Source of the DNA: Utricularia gibba | Taxonomy: Eukaryota > Streptophyta > Magnoliopsida > Lamiales > Lentibulariaceae | NCBI GenBank assembly: GCA_002189035.1 | Contig: NEEC01000029.1 | Span: 62,001 to 126,000 of the forward strand | Length of the DNA: 64,000 nucleotides | Direction: 5' to 3' | Position numbers and translations under genes: made by a program | The notes under the pieces: model-generated | The model's database searches: none | What the model saw: only the letters and a program-made list of their open reading frames with translations | What the model was told of the DNA's origin: nothing | Shown here: in pieces, positions 26,752-38,904 of the stretch | Numbering within the stretch: position 1 is the first letter of the stretch | Layout of the letters: every line of letters begins with the position of its first letter

Positions 26752-28995
26752 TCATTTCGGCGACAACTCATGCTTGGTGGAAGCTGCAGCAAATATCATC
26801 TTCAGTTCCTCTTTCACTGCATCGCTTGAAAATGTGAAGTCTATGGCTCGTTGTGCCAGCTGAAACAATTCTCTCTTGCCAAGCCCTTAATACCAAAAAA
26901 TTTTTCACCAAGAGTATGATCAGAATTAATTAATGGTTGCAGTTGTTTGAATGATATTAAAAAACTGACCAAAAGTACACGAAGCAATGGCATATTCGGC
27001 TGAAAGAGTGGTAGAGAATACACCACAATCATCAGTACAAAGAACAATTGGATGATTTGATCCATATAGATCAGCTGCAATATAGAAACATCAATGTCAC
27101 AATATTGCAGTATTGCACAATGCACGCATTCTACAATGTGAGCCACATCAAAAGGTGTTTAATCGAAACTTTAAGGACATGTACATGCAAAAATCATATT
27201 GAAATCTAACCAAAATGATGAACATCTAAAGAAGAGATTGATTCTGTCTTGATGTTGGATGTCAAACAAATCTCCACCTGCCATAGAGATTAATCAGATG
27301 CAGAGCTCAAAATTTTAATACTTGCTGTTCATCAAAGGCTCATCAACGGCCAACGAAAAAAAAGACAGGCATGAATAATGAAGAAACAAATCAATGGCAA
27401 CCGGGATGTTGTTCTGTTTTAAAATTTTAAAGTTGTCTTCATCCAAGAAACAGGCATGGCCAACTCTATTCGGTTTAAAGTCCAGCATTGCTCGTATTTC
27501 ATCTGCATTAGCCACCTACAAGTACTAAGAAGAAAGATAAATTGATTAGAAATAAAAAGATTTATCACGATAAAAAGATATGGTGAAGAGGAAAGATAAG
27601 ATGCACCTCACCGCAGTGAAGAGTGATTGAAAGTCCCTGTTGTTTCGCATATTCCAAGGCAGGTAAAAAAGTAGACCTACAATGTGTTAAAGAAAAAAAA
27701 AGCATATCTTTCACTTATCTATAAGAACGCTGAGAGTCAGAAGTAAAAAAAAGTCTTTGGTGCCTACCATTCACCAATGCGAGGATTTCCAGAAAGATCA
27801 ATCCCCACGACCCCCAAGTCTCTCATTTCAATAGCAAGATCAACCTTGGAAGAACAAGGTAAATCCAGGAGAGTGAATCACAGGGTAACCTCTCACACTC
27901 TCAGAAAAAGTTTTCATTTAAAGGTGCTAAGGTATACCCACTACTTACAGTTTCCATTGCAGCTTCGGCAGTTTCCCGGCGATCAATGCTTAATATTAGC
28001 CCCACATAAATCTTATTGGTTACAGATCCATCGAATGCCACATCTACGCTTGATTTGTTGCATAAGTCTAACATGACTGCCTTGACAGATCTTATGCCTT
28101 CCAGAACTGCTTCCATGTAAGATCGTTTGGTCATCCCTTTATCAACGTTTCTCTACATATTGGAAAGTATTGATAAACTTACAATTCAACCGCTATTACA
28201 TGGAGGGAGATACAATGGCTATGGCTGTTTACCTTGGGGGTAGTTCTCAGTTCCAAGTATTTAACATTATCAGCAGCGAAATCTTCAATAACCTTTTGTC
28301 GAAAGAGACGATGGTTAAAATGACTTCCAAGAAAGACAAAATGTAGAAAGACTTGGATGAGAACCTCTTTAGTAATCCTAGTTACACCCTTATGATCCGT
28401 AGTAACAACATGAATCAAATCAAACAACTTGAACACCTCGCTAAGAGCACGATCACCTGCTCTCCAAGGATTCGAGTTATTTACAAATATACCAAATCCC
28501 AAAATCCAAAATGACCCAGATATCGGAAAGAGAACGCACAAACTTAAAGACCACCACAACATCACAAATCTATTCTGGAAAAAAATCAAGAAATTTAAAG
28601 CATAAATCACAAATTCAAAGCCTCCTCAAGGGTACTACATTGATCTTCACATTATTAAAGGGATCAAAAACTAAAGGAGAAAGAAAGATGATACTTTTCA
28701 TTATCACGTCCTCCATATCTGTGATACCCAACTCCGTGGCGAGTTCCCTGCAAAAAATTCAACAAAGCGCGAAAGAAGCAAACTTTACAACACAATACTG
28801 CGAAACACCAAAACCCAGAATCCACAATCTTTATTTGCCCATCAAGAACAAACTTAGCGCAATGGAATCAATATTATTAAAAAAAAAGGAACAATAAAAC
28901 ATAGAATCTGGGAGTTACAGCAGTGTTGAGTCCCTGACGGAGCCATTTAGATGGGCATGTAGTTCTATTTTAGGAATCGAAGCACACCACTCCAT
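26752..28995 (-). CDS. MAPDA: N6-methyl-AMP deaminase (adenosine deaminase-like, ADAL)
   Basis: MAPDA converts N6-methyl-AMP from m6A-RNA turnover to IMP, keeping methylated nucleotides out of RNA. Eleven exons on the minus strand: 28995-28919, 28747-28692, 28456-28365, 28292-28233, 28152-27949, 27844-27768, 27676-27607, 27515-27402, 27277-27211, 27074-26970 and 26885-26752, closing in frame at 351 residues. Zinc and catalytic residues are in place: the HxH pair in KIELHAHLNGS, the catalytic Glu in ITLHCGE, His in NRVGHACFLDED, and the Asp pair in VLCTDDCGVFST. Other conserved blocks are VKYLELRTTPK and VGIDLSGNP. All introns are GT-AG. It is divergent from SmE with 406 bp between starts. Confidence 0.95.
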
Positions 28996-29401
28996 GGCAA
29001 CGGCTCCCTCCATCAACACTGCTCGCAGAAACGCCATCCCTGATGGCTGATGACAAGAAGGTAGGCCCCACACTATCGTCACATTAATTACATTAATACT
29101 GTAATAAAATAATTATACTGTCGTTAATTAATATTAATTAGTTATTAATTCATTCGTTGTTGCATTACTAAAAAATAGACAACTGAACTTCAAAATGTTT
29201 AGAATGGTGTCTTTCACCAGATGGTCTCAAATAGTCAACTCGAAATATTAGTTGGGCTTATCTCGGATTTGGGATGAGGCCCAAGTAAGCCCAAAAGAGG
29301 GAAGCAAGCGACGATGCTCTATTCCTTGCTTCAATGTCTAGGGTTTTGAATTGGAGTTGAAAAAGAGGGGAAAACGGTCGTTGATCGGAGCAGCAGCAGC
29401 C
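28996..29401. promoter_or_regulatory. MAPDA/SmE bidirectional promoter with site II and telo-box
   Basis: Three TGGGCY-type site II elements are present: TGGGCT at 29253-29258, GGCCCA at 29278-29283 and AGCCCA at 29288-29293. A TAGGGTTTT telo-box follows at 29340-29348, about 55 bp before the SmE ATG. Site II plus telo-box is the known arrangement in promoters of plant translation and growth genes. Confidence 0.6.
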
Positions 29402-29668
29402 ATGGCGAGCACGAAGGTCCAGCGTATTATGACCCAGCCGATTAACCTGATTTTCAGGTTCCTCCAGAGCAAGGCGAGGATTCAGATATGGCTTTTCGAG
29501 CAGAAGGATCTGCGAATCGAGGGCAGAATCATCGGATTCGACGAGTACATGAACCTCGTTTTGGACGACGCCGAGGAGGTTAGCGTCAAGAAAAACAGCA
29601 GGAAGCAGCTCGGCCGGATTCTGCTCAAGGGCGATAACATCACTCTCATGATGAACACCGGCAAGTAG
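29402..29668 (+). CDS. SmE: Small nuclear ribonucleoprotein E (SmE)
   Basis: SmE is one of seven Sm proteins that form the ring on U1, U2, U4 and U5 snRNA in the spliceosome. The 88-residue product is full length. The Sm1 motif runs through [20 protein letters not shown] and [12 protein letters not shown]; the Sm2 motif includes [13 protein letters not shown] with its ring-forming RNA contacts. The N-terminus [19 protein letters not shown] matches plant and animal SmE. The coding sequence is uninterrupted; if plant SmE genes usually carry introns this copy may be a retrogene, although it has a full promoter. In Arabidopsis an SmE gene (PORCUPINE) is needed for cold-tolerant splicing. Confidence 0.97.
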   Translation: MASTKVQRIMTQPINLIFRFLQSKARIQIWLFEQKDLRIEGRIIGFDEYMNLVLDDAEEVSVKKNSRKQLGRILLKGDNITLMMNTGK

Positions 29669-31501
29669 CCAAGTACTTCACCGCTATGCGGAGCGTATGC
29701 ATTGCCGTGTTTTTAGGTACTAGGTTTTGTCTGGTTCATCCTCTCCCAATTTCATGTATTGCAGCGTGTTGATGGCGAACTTTTCTGTTAATCTGAAATC
29801 TTCGAATTACGTGAAAAAATATGTTCTTTGCTTGCTTTCATCAGCCAAATGACATGAAATCTTTCTTCTTGCTTCACTTTTACCTGTTTTTCATGCAACT
29901 TCTATCTCTGCTGGCATTGCATTGCCTTCACTTTCCGATTCTCGGCGGCCTCACTGAGTTGCCCGTCGCCGTTGGGGAGGATGCTGTTGACTTGCACTTT
30001 GTCCAGCGGAATCCAAGGCATCTGCATCCAACGCAGGAGCAGTGCGATCATGTTCACCTTCACAGACAACAAAGCGGGACTAGACTCGACATTCAGGTAC
30101 GAATTTGCTGTCCTTCATCTCATATTCAGCTTCATAGACATCGTCTGAAGGGTGCCTCCCCAATCACCAGATGTCATAGCACACAGAAGCGCAACAAGAT
30201 ACCCTGAGATCACCAAGGAGGATGCGCAGAACCAGAATCACCAATTGAAGTTTCCTTCACCAAATGCTAGGGAAACATTGAATTGGAAGAAAGCAATGCA
30301 GCTTACGAGTCAAGGCAGCCATACCTAAAGCTCTGCCCACCGGCTTCTTTACATTTGCCATGGAAACATTTTCACTCCTGCCCCGGAGTCTTTGTCACAT
30401 GGACGGCGGCGTGGCACCCACGTGTCGGCCCTGACCCTTTATCCTCTGATCGGGATCCAGGGACCAGACGTGACTTTTGATGATATGTGTGTGAAAAAAC
30501 TGATCTTCCTCTGTCAAATTCACTCCTTTACATCTTTTGCATCTTCCCAGAAAAGAACTGAACACAGAAGGTGAGATTGGAGCCCAGAGCCATGGTACAT
30601 TGCAATGGCACCAATACGAGGAGGAGGAGGAGGGCAGGGGACATTAAATTTGACGGAATATTTCACGTGGTCTTCAACAGAATTGAAACGATGGATGGTC
30701 CTTTTCGGATGTAAATTGTAATAAATAAAAATATTCCCACCCCAATATTACAAAACAGGAAAGAAAACCTACCAGAGCTTTCAATTTCGGACTCAACGGC
30801 CCTTTGCCCTAAAACTAAAAAATTAGTATTAACCTAATCGCTTCCTGATTAGAGTTAATCTATCAAATTATAAATTAGACAAAATTAGTAAATTAAATAG
30901 TATTATATCATCTTAAAACGATATTAATTACGGCTCCTTAACTACCAAACCAGAAAAAAGGTATAAAAATGTGGGGGCTTGTGGCACGTGGTCGCCATGT
31001 CCTAATCTGGCAACCACATCCACCGGTTTCATCTTTTATAAAATAATAAATTTAAATTTGTTTAATTAAAAGATTGCGAAAATATATTTTAAAATCGAAC
31101 TCTAATATATCCTCTGATTTATTTATGATTTTGGATTTAAATATTATAAAATCGAAATAAAAAAATCATGAATTCGAATTTAATATTATTTAACATCATA
31201 TTTTAAAATACTAGTGTGAAATGTGAATAATGTCTCTATTTTGAAAAAGGTTTTTTTAGGTCAAAATATTCCGTATTTGGAAGGGATGGGAAAAGGGGAC
31301 CAATTGACCAAATATGGTATAGCTGCTGAATGTGAGAAAGTTAGGCAATCTTTGTTACGATCCTTTTTTTTACCTGCTCGGTGAAACTGGGGGATTTACT
31401 TTTTGTTACCGTGGGATGAATAAAAGGGATTGCAAGAGTAAAATAAAATTTACTTCACCGCTTCGGTTTCAGCGGGAGCAGGGTGCCTGGATTGGTGCGC
31501 C

Positions 31502-31509
31502 ATAAATAG
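31502..31509 (+). promoter_or_regulatory. TATA-like box of zinc-finger gene
   Basis: ATAAATAG lies ~120 bp before the chosen ATG and just before the GT repeat, a plausible core promoter position. Confidence 0.4.
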
Positions 31510-31530
31510 AGAGCACCGAGCGTTTCTGTT

Positions 31531-31548
31531 GTGTGTGTGTGTGTGTGT
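31531..31548. repeat. (GT)9 microsatellite
   Basis: Nine GT units in the presumed 5' UTR of the zinc-finger gene; likely length-polymorphic. Confidence 0.85.
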
Positions 31549-31630
31549 ATGCGCGATACAGTGATTCGGAATGTGGATATCTCCGCCGCCGTAGAAAGCC
31601 GGAGGAAATGGAGTTCGTTTGAGGAGGGGG

Positions 31631-32962
31631 ATGCATCCGGAGATGGAGATGGAGGTGGAGATGGAGAAGGCGAAGGTGCCTGCGATTTGGTTCAAGGTAC
31701 GGAGGTCTTTGCAGTGTAAATCGGAACCTGGAGATGTTCACGAGCCTAGCGGAGGCGGCGGCATTCCGAGTAAGAGATCTGGTCGAGATGTGTGCGGTTG
31801 TTCGAGGTCGATTGCGAATTTGAAGGATGTGGTGATTCACGGGAGTAAGAGGCACACAGCGCGGCCGTCGATGTGCAGCCCTAGATCTATCGGAAGCAGC
31901 GAGCTTCTGAATCCGATTACTCATGAGGTTGTGCTTAGCGATTCGTTTTGTGAGCTTAGGATTAGAACTGGTGGTGGAGGTGAAACCGTGTCTGGATTTG
32001 TGGGTATGTTGAAGCCGGGAACGCCGGGACCGGGGCGGTTACACACCGGTGGATGTCAGAAGGCGGGGATTATGGGAAGCCCTGTCCGCCGCACATCCAG
32101 TAGCTTGTCGAGGCGGAGTCATGGGCTTGGTGCTGTTTCTCCACGGCCGAGAAGCTCCTTTGGATCGGATTCTCGCGGTGCACTTTTTTGCCCTAAATGC
32201 GGCGAGCAATTCCTTCGTTGGGAAGCCGTTGAAGAACACCATCTCTCCAAACACGCCGGTAATTTCATCGCATTCGCATATCCCAGTCCATTTCTCTGTA
32301 TCCCCTGTTTCGTCTATTCTTAGATCTTGCGGATTTTTCCAGTCACGGAGCTTGTAGAAGGAGACTCGTCACGAAGAATCGTTGAGATCATCTGCAGAAC
32401 GAGCTCCAGTCGATCGGAAAAGGGAATCGAGAGAATCCTCAAAGTTCACAATATGCAGAAAACATTAGCCCAATTTGAAGAATATCGAGAACTGGTGAAA
32501 ATCAAAGCAAGCAAGCTCTCCAAGAAACACCCACGATGTCTCGCCGATGGCAACGAGCTCCTCCGTTTCCACGGCGCTTCTCTAGAATGTTCCCTCGGCC
32601 TGAAAAACTCCTCCAGTCTCTGCACCTCGGAGAACTGCCGCGTCTGCCGGATTCTGAGAACCGGGTTTTCGACCAAGGAGGAGATGTTAACAGGGGGGAT
32701 CGGAGTTTTCACGGCAGCAACCAGCACAAGAGCATTGGAATCGATTCAGACACTCGACGGGAATCCCAGAAAAGCACTCGTTGTGTGCAGAGTGATCGCC
32801 GGAAGAGTTCACCGGGCACTGGAAAATGTACAGGAAATGGCGGGGCAATCGGGTTTTGATTCCGTTGCCGGAAAAGTTGGAGTTCAGGGAAACGTCGAAG
32901 AGCTGTATCTACTAAGCCCAAGAGCCTTGCTCCCTTGCTTCGTCGTCATCTACAAACTCTGA
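31631..32962 (+). CDS. C2H2 zinc-finger protein with PARP-like C-terminal region
   Basis: Two exons, 31631-32258 and 32343-32962, give 415 residues. The start is an ATG opening a Met/Glu run (MHPEMEMEVEMEK); internal ATGs nearer to VPAIWFKVRRSLQCKSEP are also possible and closer to Arabidopsis relatives. One C2H2 finger is visible in FCPKCGEQFLRWEAVEEHHL (C-X2-C ... H-X3-4-H, completed by SKH), and the intron falls immediately after it. The second exon carries the conserved VTELVEGDSSRRIVEIICR, KKHPRCLADGNELLRFHG, GVFTAATSTRALES, VVCRVIAGRVHR and the terminal LLSPRALLPCFVVI. That half resembles the ADP-ribosyltransferase (PARP) fold found in the At5g54630-type proteins; activity is not established. 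Nuclear role inferred. Confidence 0.9.
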
Positions 32963-33571
32963 AGACTCCTCACACACTGCCAAATCCAGTAAATACTTCT
33001 CACAAACTGTGGTATGTGTACCAATCATCATCAAACACGTTGCCTTCTTATTCACTTCCCAAAATTCAATCTTTTTCTTCAATGGGCCCACAAGGAATGG
33101 ACTTGTGGTTGACTTTTTAGGACCACAAGTCAGCGGTGGCCACGGCGAGTAAACAGGGGCAACCCCATTGGGGTTAATTTGGTGATCAGTGTGATTAGGT
33201 CATTTAATTACATCGATTTCCACACTCCAAGTTATTTAATTTAATTTATTCGAATTTAAATAAAATTAATTTAATGATATATGATATTAATTAATAGGTA
33301 AAACATTTTTCATGGAATTAAATAAAATTTATTAAATCTCACAAATTAAAGGTAATATAATTTTAAAAAAATTTTAATGAGGAGGATGGAGTTAGTTATT
33401 GAAAGGGCGGACACCTCTCCCTCATGCCACAATATGCCTTCCAACTTCCATCAGGACCAATCATATGTTCTCTAACAAACTCCAACTGCAAGATTCCTCC
33501 TTTTTTCTGCTCTCACAAACACACGTATATATACCACATGGCCTCTCCTTGGTCTCGGCATCGTCCACCCA
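32963..33571. other. Spacer and DYT1-like promoter
   Basis: AT-rich around 33,220-33,380; otherwise no feature except the TATA box listed separately. Confidence 0.45.
33526..33533 (+). promoter_or_regulatory. TATATATA box of DYT1-like gene
   Basis: The box is 38 bp before the ATG at 33572, so the leader would be very short. The out-of-frame ATG at 33538 is too close to the box to be transcribed, which supports the start chosen for the bHLH gene. Confidence 0.5.
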
Positions 33572-34371
33572 ATGAATCTCAGGAGGGGAAATGGGTCGGA
33601 TTCCGATGCGGAAAACGACGGCAAATTCAAGTCGAAGAACCTCAAGGCGGAGCGGAGGCGACGCAAGAAGATAAACGATCGGCTCTACGAGCTACGCTCT
33701 TTGGTTCCCAACATCTCCAATGTGGGGACTCTCTTCATGTTCCCGTTGTGTCCGATATCGCAACTGCGCTTACTGTTGCTTGGTTGATGCAGATGAACAA
33801 GGCTGCCATTTTCACCGATGCCATTGAGTACATTGAGAAGCTGAAGCAAACTGTGGAGGAGTTGAGTAGCCAACTGAGTGAGATGGAGGAGACCAAAGTG
33901 CGCATCTTTGAAGAAGTTGAGAACGATTTTAAGTATCAGCAGGAGATGAGAAAGTGGGGGATACAAGTAAGCCATCACTACCATGGTCTCAAAAGTGTTA
34001 TCTTTTTTTTCGATCATTCTGGTCTATCGTTTGATTATAGCCGGAAGTCGAGGTGAAGCCGATGGGAGGAGGGAAGCTGTGGATCAAGATTGTGTTTTTG
34101 ATGAGGAGAGGGGGGATCACAAGACTGATGGAAGCAGTGGAAGTGATGGGTTTGGTGTTACTGAGGCAAGCATCACTGCATCAAGAGGGGCGTTTCTAGT
34201 TTGTTTGGCAGCTGAGGTAATAACTACTGCTTCTGTTGTACATAGAATCTGTGAGTTTGAGTGTGGTTGCATTCTGTGCAGGAGAGTCATGGTGGTGTGC
34301 TTGATCACAATCCTGATCAAGTTAGGAAGTTCTTATGGGAAGTTATTTCCCTGAAGAAAGCTCAAGATTAA
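33572..34371 (+). CDS. DYT1: DYT1-like bHLH transcription factor, one frame break
   Basis: DYSFUNCTIONAL TAPETUM1 and its rice and tomato counterparts (UDT1, MS10) switch on the anther tapetum programme. Exons: 33572-33721, 33793-33966, 34041-34216 and 34282-34371. The basic region and helix 1 read FKSKNLKAERRRRKKIN and DRLYELRSLVPNISN. Helix 2 follows after the first intron as MNKAAIFTDAIEYIEKLKQ, then a leucine-rich coiled coil. The C-terminal ACT-like region carries KLWIKIVFLMRRGGITRLME and, in another frame, VTEASITASRGAFLVCLAAE. The two frames join if one G is added to the GGG at 34148-34150; otherwise the product stops about 50 residues early. This region is needed for dimerisation in the family. 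It converges on FQR1 with 168 bp between stops. Confidence 0.87.
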
Positions 34372-34539
34372 CAAGAAGACAATGCTTTTATACCTAATGA
34401 AATGCGACTCTGTGATGCGCTTAAACAAAGAGAAAGCTCTGTTATGAAAGGAAGAGTGGAAATGTACATAGATGCACTTATTCCTATTGCCAGCACGCAG
34501 TAAACACCTTTTAGAACGAAAAGAATAACTCTGATCGAA

Positions 34540-35627
34540 TCAAACAGAAGGCTTCAGCTTCTTTGCAACGGAGGCTATGTGCTTTCCCTGGTGGAAAGCT
34601 TGCCCCAGCTCAAGTTCAGTGGGCTGTCTAGTTCCATCACCCGCATATGTTCCGGCACCATAGGGGCTTCCACCCTTCACCTGCTCCATCTCAAACATCC
34701 CGGCTCCAAAAGTGTAGCCGATTGGGACAAATATCAGACCATGGTGAGCCAACTGTGTTATAGCTGTTAATCTGCACAAGCACCAATCATCAAGGTGTGG
34801 GAAGGTGGATATAATCAATAGCTGACAAACAAAGTATGCTTTAAAGTTATTGGAGTGTGATATCAACTTCAAACTGGAGCTACTCAAATTTCCAAGTTCA
34901 ATAAGCCATTGCCAAACAGGGAACTTACGGTGTAGTCTCTTGGCCACCTCCTTGTGAGCCGGTGCTGTAGAATATCCCGGCAGGCTTCCCAGCAAGAGCC
35001 TGTGTACGCCACAATCCCCCAGTTGCATCCATAAAAGCTTTAAATTGAGCAGCCATCATCCCAAACCTGGTAGGAAATCCGAAAATGAAACCATCGGCCT
35101 CAACAAGTTGATTCGGGGTGATCACAGGCACATCACTCTTCGGTGGAGCTCCCATTTTCCCAAGAACTTCATGGGATAGAGTTTCAGGAACCTGTTCAAG
35201 ACACACACCACATCAACATCCTCCGTGTTATAACAAGGCAACATATTTCACCTATAAAAAACAATTATCTCATACGCTTTTTCACATATATCTAGAATGC
35301 AAACCTGCCATAGCTTGGCTTCAACACCTTCCACCGACTCTGCTCCTTTTTTTATCTCTTGAGCAAGTGTCTCAACATGCCCATACATAGAATAGTAACT
35401 GAACCCCATCACCAGAACAACAAAAACAACTAAAATTCAGAATCTCAAAATCAAATCAAACTCTACTCAAACAATCGCTTAAAACACATTTCAAACAAAC
35501 CCCATCTCATAAACCACCACAAAAAAACAATCCAATCACCCCAACAAGAAAGAAAACAAAAATTGCAAAATAATCGAAGAAAACAATCATGCGGCTACAC
35601 TTACACTATGTAAACTTTGGTTGCCAT
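34540..35627 (-). CDS. FQR1: NAD(P)H:quinone oxidoreductase, flavodoxin-like (FQR1)
   Basis: FQR1-type WrbA proteins bind FMN and reduce quinones by two electrons, protecting the plasma membrane and cytosol; the gene is an auxin primary-response gene in Arabidopsis. Exons on the minus strand: 35627-35605, 35398-35305, 35191-34929 and 34771-34540, giving 203 residues. The FMN phosphate loop is [13 protein letters not shown], split by the first intron. Further flavodoxin blocks are [48 protein letters not shown] and [19 protein letters not shown]. Length and order match the family and no defect is visible. Confidence 0.96.
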
Positions 35628-36335
35628 TGCAGCCACGGGATCCGATGCTCAAGCTTCTTCAGGAAAATTATCGATGAATACAACGGAGGCAGCCTGGGGG
35701 GGATTTATACACACGCAAAGGCAGTCGTTGGGCGTTGACAATTCACCTTTTGTTATCAATTTTTCTTCGTCAGTTATCATGATAGACTTCGCATCTACTA
35801 GTAAATGAAGCGGATTAGTTGGAAGCGTCATGATTAGCGTCACCATGACGCGATTAATAATGATTTATAACTTGATTAACGACATTTTCTTTATCGCGTG
35901 GGCCGTAGTCCAGGCTCAATTATCCTGATTGGGCTACGGTGAACCATTTTGATGGCCCAAGTGAATCCAGACCTGCTACTCTCAAGTTTTTTGATTGGTA
36001 AAATATTATGATAAAAATAATTTAATAATGATATTTAAACAAATATACATTAAAATTAAAAATAAAATTAATAATTAATAGATAAATTTTATAAACATAT
36101 ATGTAAAATAATGTTCTATTTGATATATAGAAAAAAAAAACAAAATCACTAGTTTAAAAAATAAATTTTGAAAAACATCATATAAAAGTGTTTTAAAAAA
36201 TAACACATGTATTAAAAAACATGTTTAACTTACCAGGGAGAAAAAGGAAAATACATCCAGGCTTCCATCCCCTTTTGTTCATTGGAGGCCAATGAAGTAG
36301 TTGTAGTAGTTGAAGATTGGGAGCAACATACAGGT
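35628..36335. other. Spacer, FQR1 promoter and PRIM1 3' flank
   Basis: The 35,990-36,230 part is AT-rich. GGGCTACGG and GGCCCA-type motifs around 35,880-35,960 could be site II elements for FQR1. No coding signal. Confidence 0.4.
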
Positions 36336-38867
36336 TTACCAGCTGAGGACATTCTTTGACTGCTGCTGAACTTTAGCAGCATAACATCTTTCAATGTCTT
36401 CCTGCATCTCAATCAAAAGTTCAAGGATGAGACAAACTGCTGCTTGGAGCTCAATGAGGATACCCTTTCCAGAAGTGATATGTAATGCACCTTGCAAGAT
36501 TTTAAAAGGGGTTGCAAGAATGAGGTTCTGAAGTATTTGATTGATCTGCCCAGAGGTGTGTTTTCCAGATCTGTGTATTTTCAGTTTTCAGAAATGAGAG
36601 GTGGTGAGTATTTGTCTCTGGGGTTGGAAGTTGGTTTGATGTTGTACCTTTCTCATCTGCAGTTGCTGAACCTCCAGCGTTAAGTTCTTGAAGAAGCTGA
36701 ACATGGAGGAAGAGAGATGGTCAACTTTTGTAGTTACTCAGAACCAAGAGAAGTGCAAGTCGTAAGGTCTCTCTATTTTTACCCCAGAAAGAGTTGGGGC
36801 ATCAGAAGGGTCGAAGTCTTCGCAATGCTCCGGATCAATTGGCACACAAACGCGGCCTGTACAGCACAAATGCTGGATCAGTGTCAACATGCAAGTGCCA
36901 TATAGTATACTGAAGTTCAATGATTTTTTGCTCCTAACCTGTTTGAGGATGCACGCAAAAGGGTGCTTTCAGCAAGTGGTTCGTGTGTTTAGAGACCTGA
37001 ATCGGCATTCATCAAGAGCAGGCATGCATAGCATGATTTGAATTGTTTCTAAAGTGAATTAGAAATTAATGTAGAACAGTTTACAGACCTCCAAATCAAG
37101 TCTGGGATAGGTGAATGTGAATACAATTTCTTCGACACACCTACGAATACTTTGCCCCTGAATTGCGAAAGGTAAACAATTCGGTGTTTGATTAGACAGC
37201 TTCCTGAATAGAATCTAAAAAAGGCAGCCAAACAATCTCGGAAGAACATTAAGCAGCTAAACTTTCTAATGCATTAAGCTGACCTTTTGTTTCCCTGATT
37301 GCAGGAGATGCTTAAGTTGGCCCCATCTGAAGACATTGATGTCATCCCGTGGCCGCTTATTATCCTGCCATTTTCCTTCTAGCTCTGCTATGATCGCTGA
37401 GATTATTGAAAAAGTCAGCACATTCAAAATCAAGCGAAAATAAAAACTGAAGTACAAAGTTACACATACATTCATCTGGAATCATGCCCAGTATCCTTTC
37501 GTATCTTTCTTTGCTGGAGAATAAATTTTGAGTAGTGATCATGTTTTGCTCAAAGAAATCTCTTAAAACTTCTGTGTACGATCTCCTGCATAAAAGAAAA
37601 GAATGTAAAATGCTGTAACGATAAAACTCATAGTGAATGTTGTAATGAACAACTCGCCAACCCCAGGAAAGGATGAAGAGTTTGCCCTGGTAGGTTGGCC
37701 TTTTTTATGCTATTTCCACTTCCCTGAATGGGAGAAATTTAGAGAAAGACTGAGAGCAATGGATAAAGATACCGGAAGCAAACCCAGCGATTGTGGCAGA
37801 ATTATCACCTTGTGAACATGTAAATAGTCCGCAATAGCAGTCCTCTGCTCGTTGCTCAACCTTATCAATGATAACACTTCAGTAGACATTTTTTTCACAA
37901 AAGGTTGTGGTTTTGTATATTATGCAGCATTACCTTCTCGCTCTTCCATCACAAACCCAACAATGGACACCGCGGCGACCACTGTAAACCCAGAGAATGT
38001 GGTTAAAGCCAAAGTCGTCTGGGTTGAGAACAAGAAAAAGGAAAGTTAGTAATTTGGTCCCTTGAAATCCAGTCCAAAGCAACAAGAACAAACTGAAGAA
38101 TATCTAATACATAAAATCTTAAATAAAGACAAACTAATCATGAAGTAACCTTCTAAGATTTTAATTTTCATAATTTCATACCTCTGAGAGCAGTATCAAT
38201 AACTTTAATTGCAACTGTCATCAATGGCCAGCACACTGAGCAGACATTTGCTCCTGAGCAGCAAAATCGAACATCATCGTAATCCGATATGTCCTATCAG
38301 AAAAATGAAGGAATCAATCACAACAGCATCAAGGGGTATGCTTATGTCCATCTAAAATCGGCTTACAATATCAAATATAAGCTCTCTCTCTACTGGTCGG
38401 AAGACATTATCACCAGATTGCGAATATGCGTGCCTTTTTACAGGCTGCATGACATATGGAATTATCAAAGAAAATGCAAGCAAAAACATAGCATATCAAA
38501 AGAGAAACGTAGATATACATACATCTACATTGTATACTGGCCCAATATCGATTTTGAAGGGGCATTTCTCCTTAATCGAACTTTCCAACTCACCAATATT
38601 GTTGAAAGATTGGAAGCGAAGATACACATTATTCTCCAATGTGAAAGAAAATTCCCTTCTCCCAAAATAAGAATGATCACACCCAGGGTGCTTTCCATCT
38701 GAACAATCAAGTAACCAAGACATTAAAAAAAAAATCTATGAACATAAAAAACATGAATAATCTTGATTACCATTTCCATAGCTCATCCACTTGTACATAT
38801 CAGCGTAAGGAAAGAACTTTCCTGAAGAAAACGAATCCTCAAACACTCAATCTCCAAACTTGGCAAA

Positions 38868-38904
<37 letters not shown>

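Larger units (their letters stand above)
29669..31618. other. Spacer, SmE 3' UTR to zinc-finger gene leader
   Basis: About 29,900-30,500 is of mixed composition and carries overlapping open frames on both strands (for example a ~66-residue minus-strand frame near 29,910-30,110), but none matched a family I know. 30,720-31,440 is AT-rich. A G-box core lies at 30985-30990 in GGCACGTGG. Confidence 0.4.
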
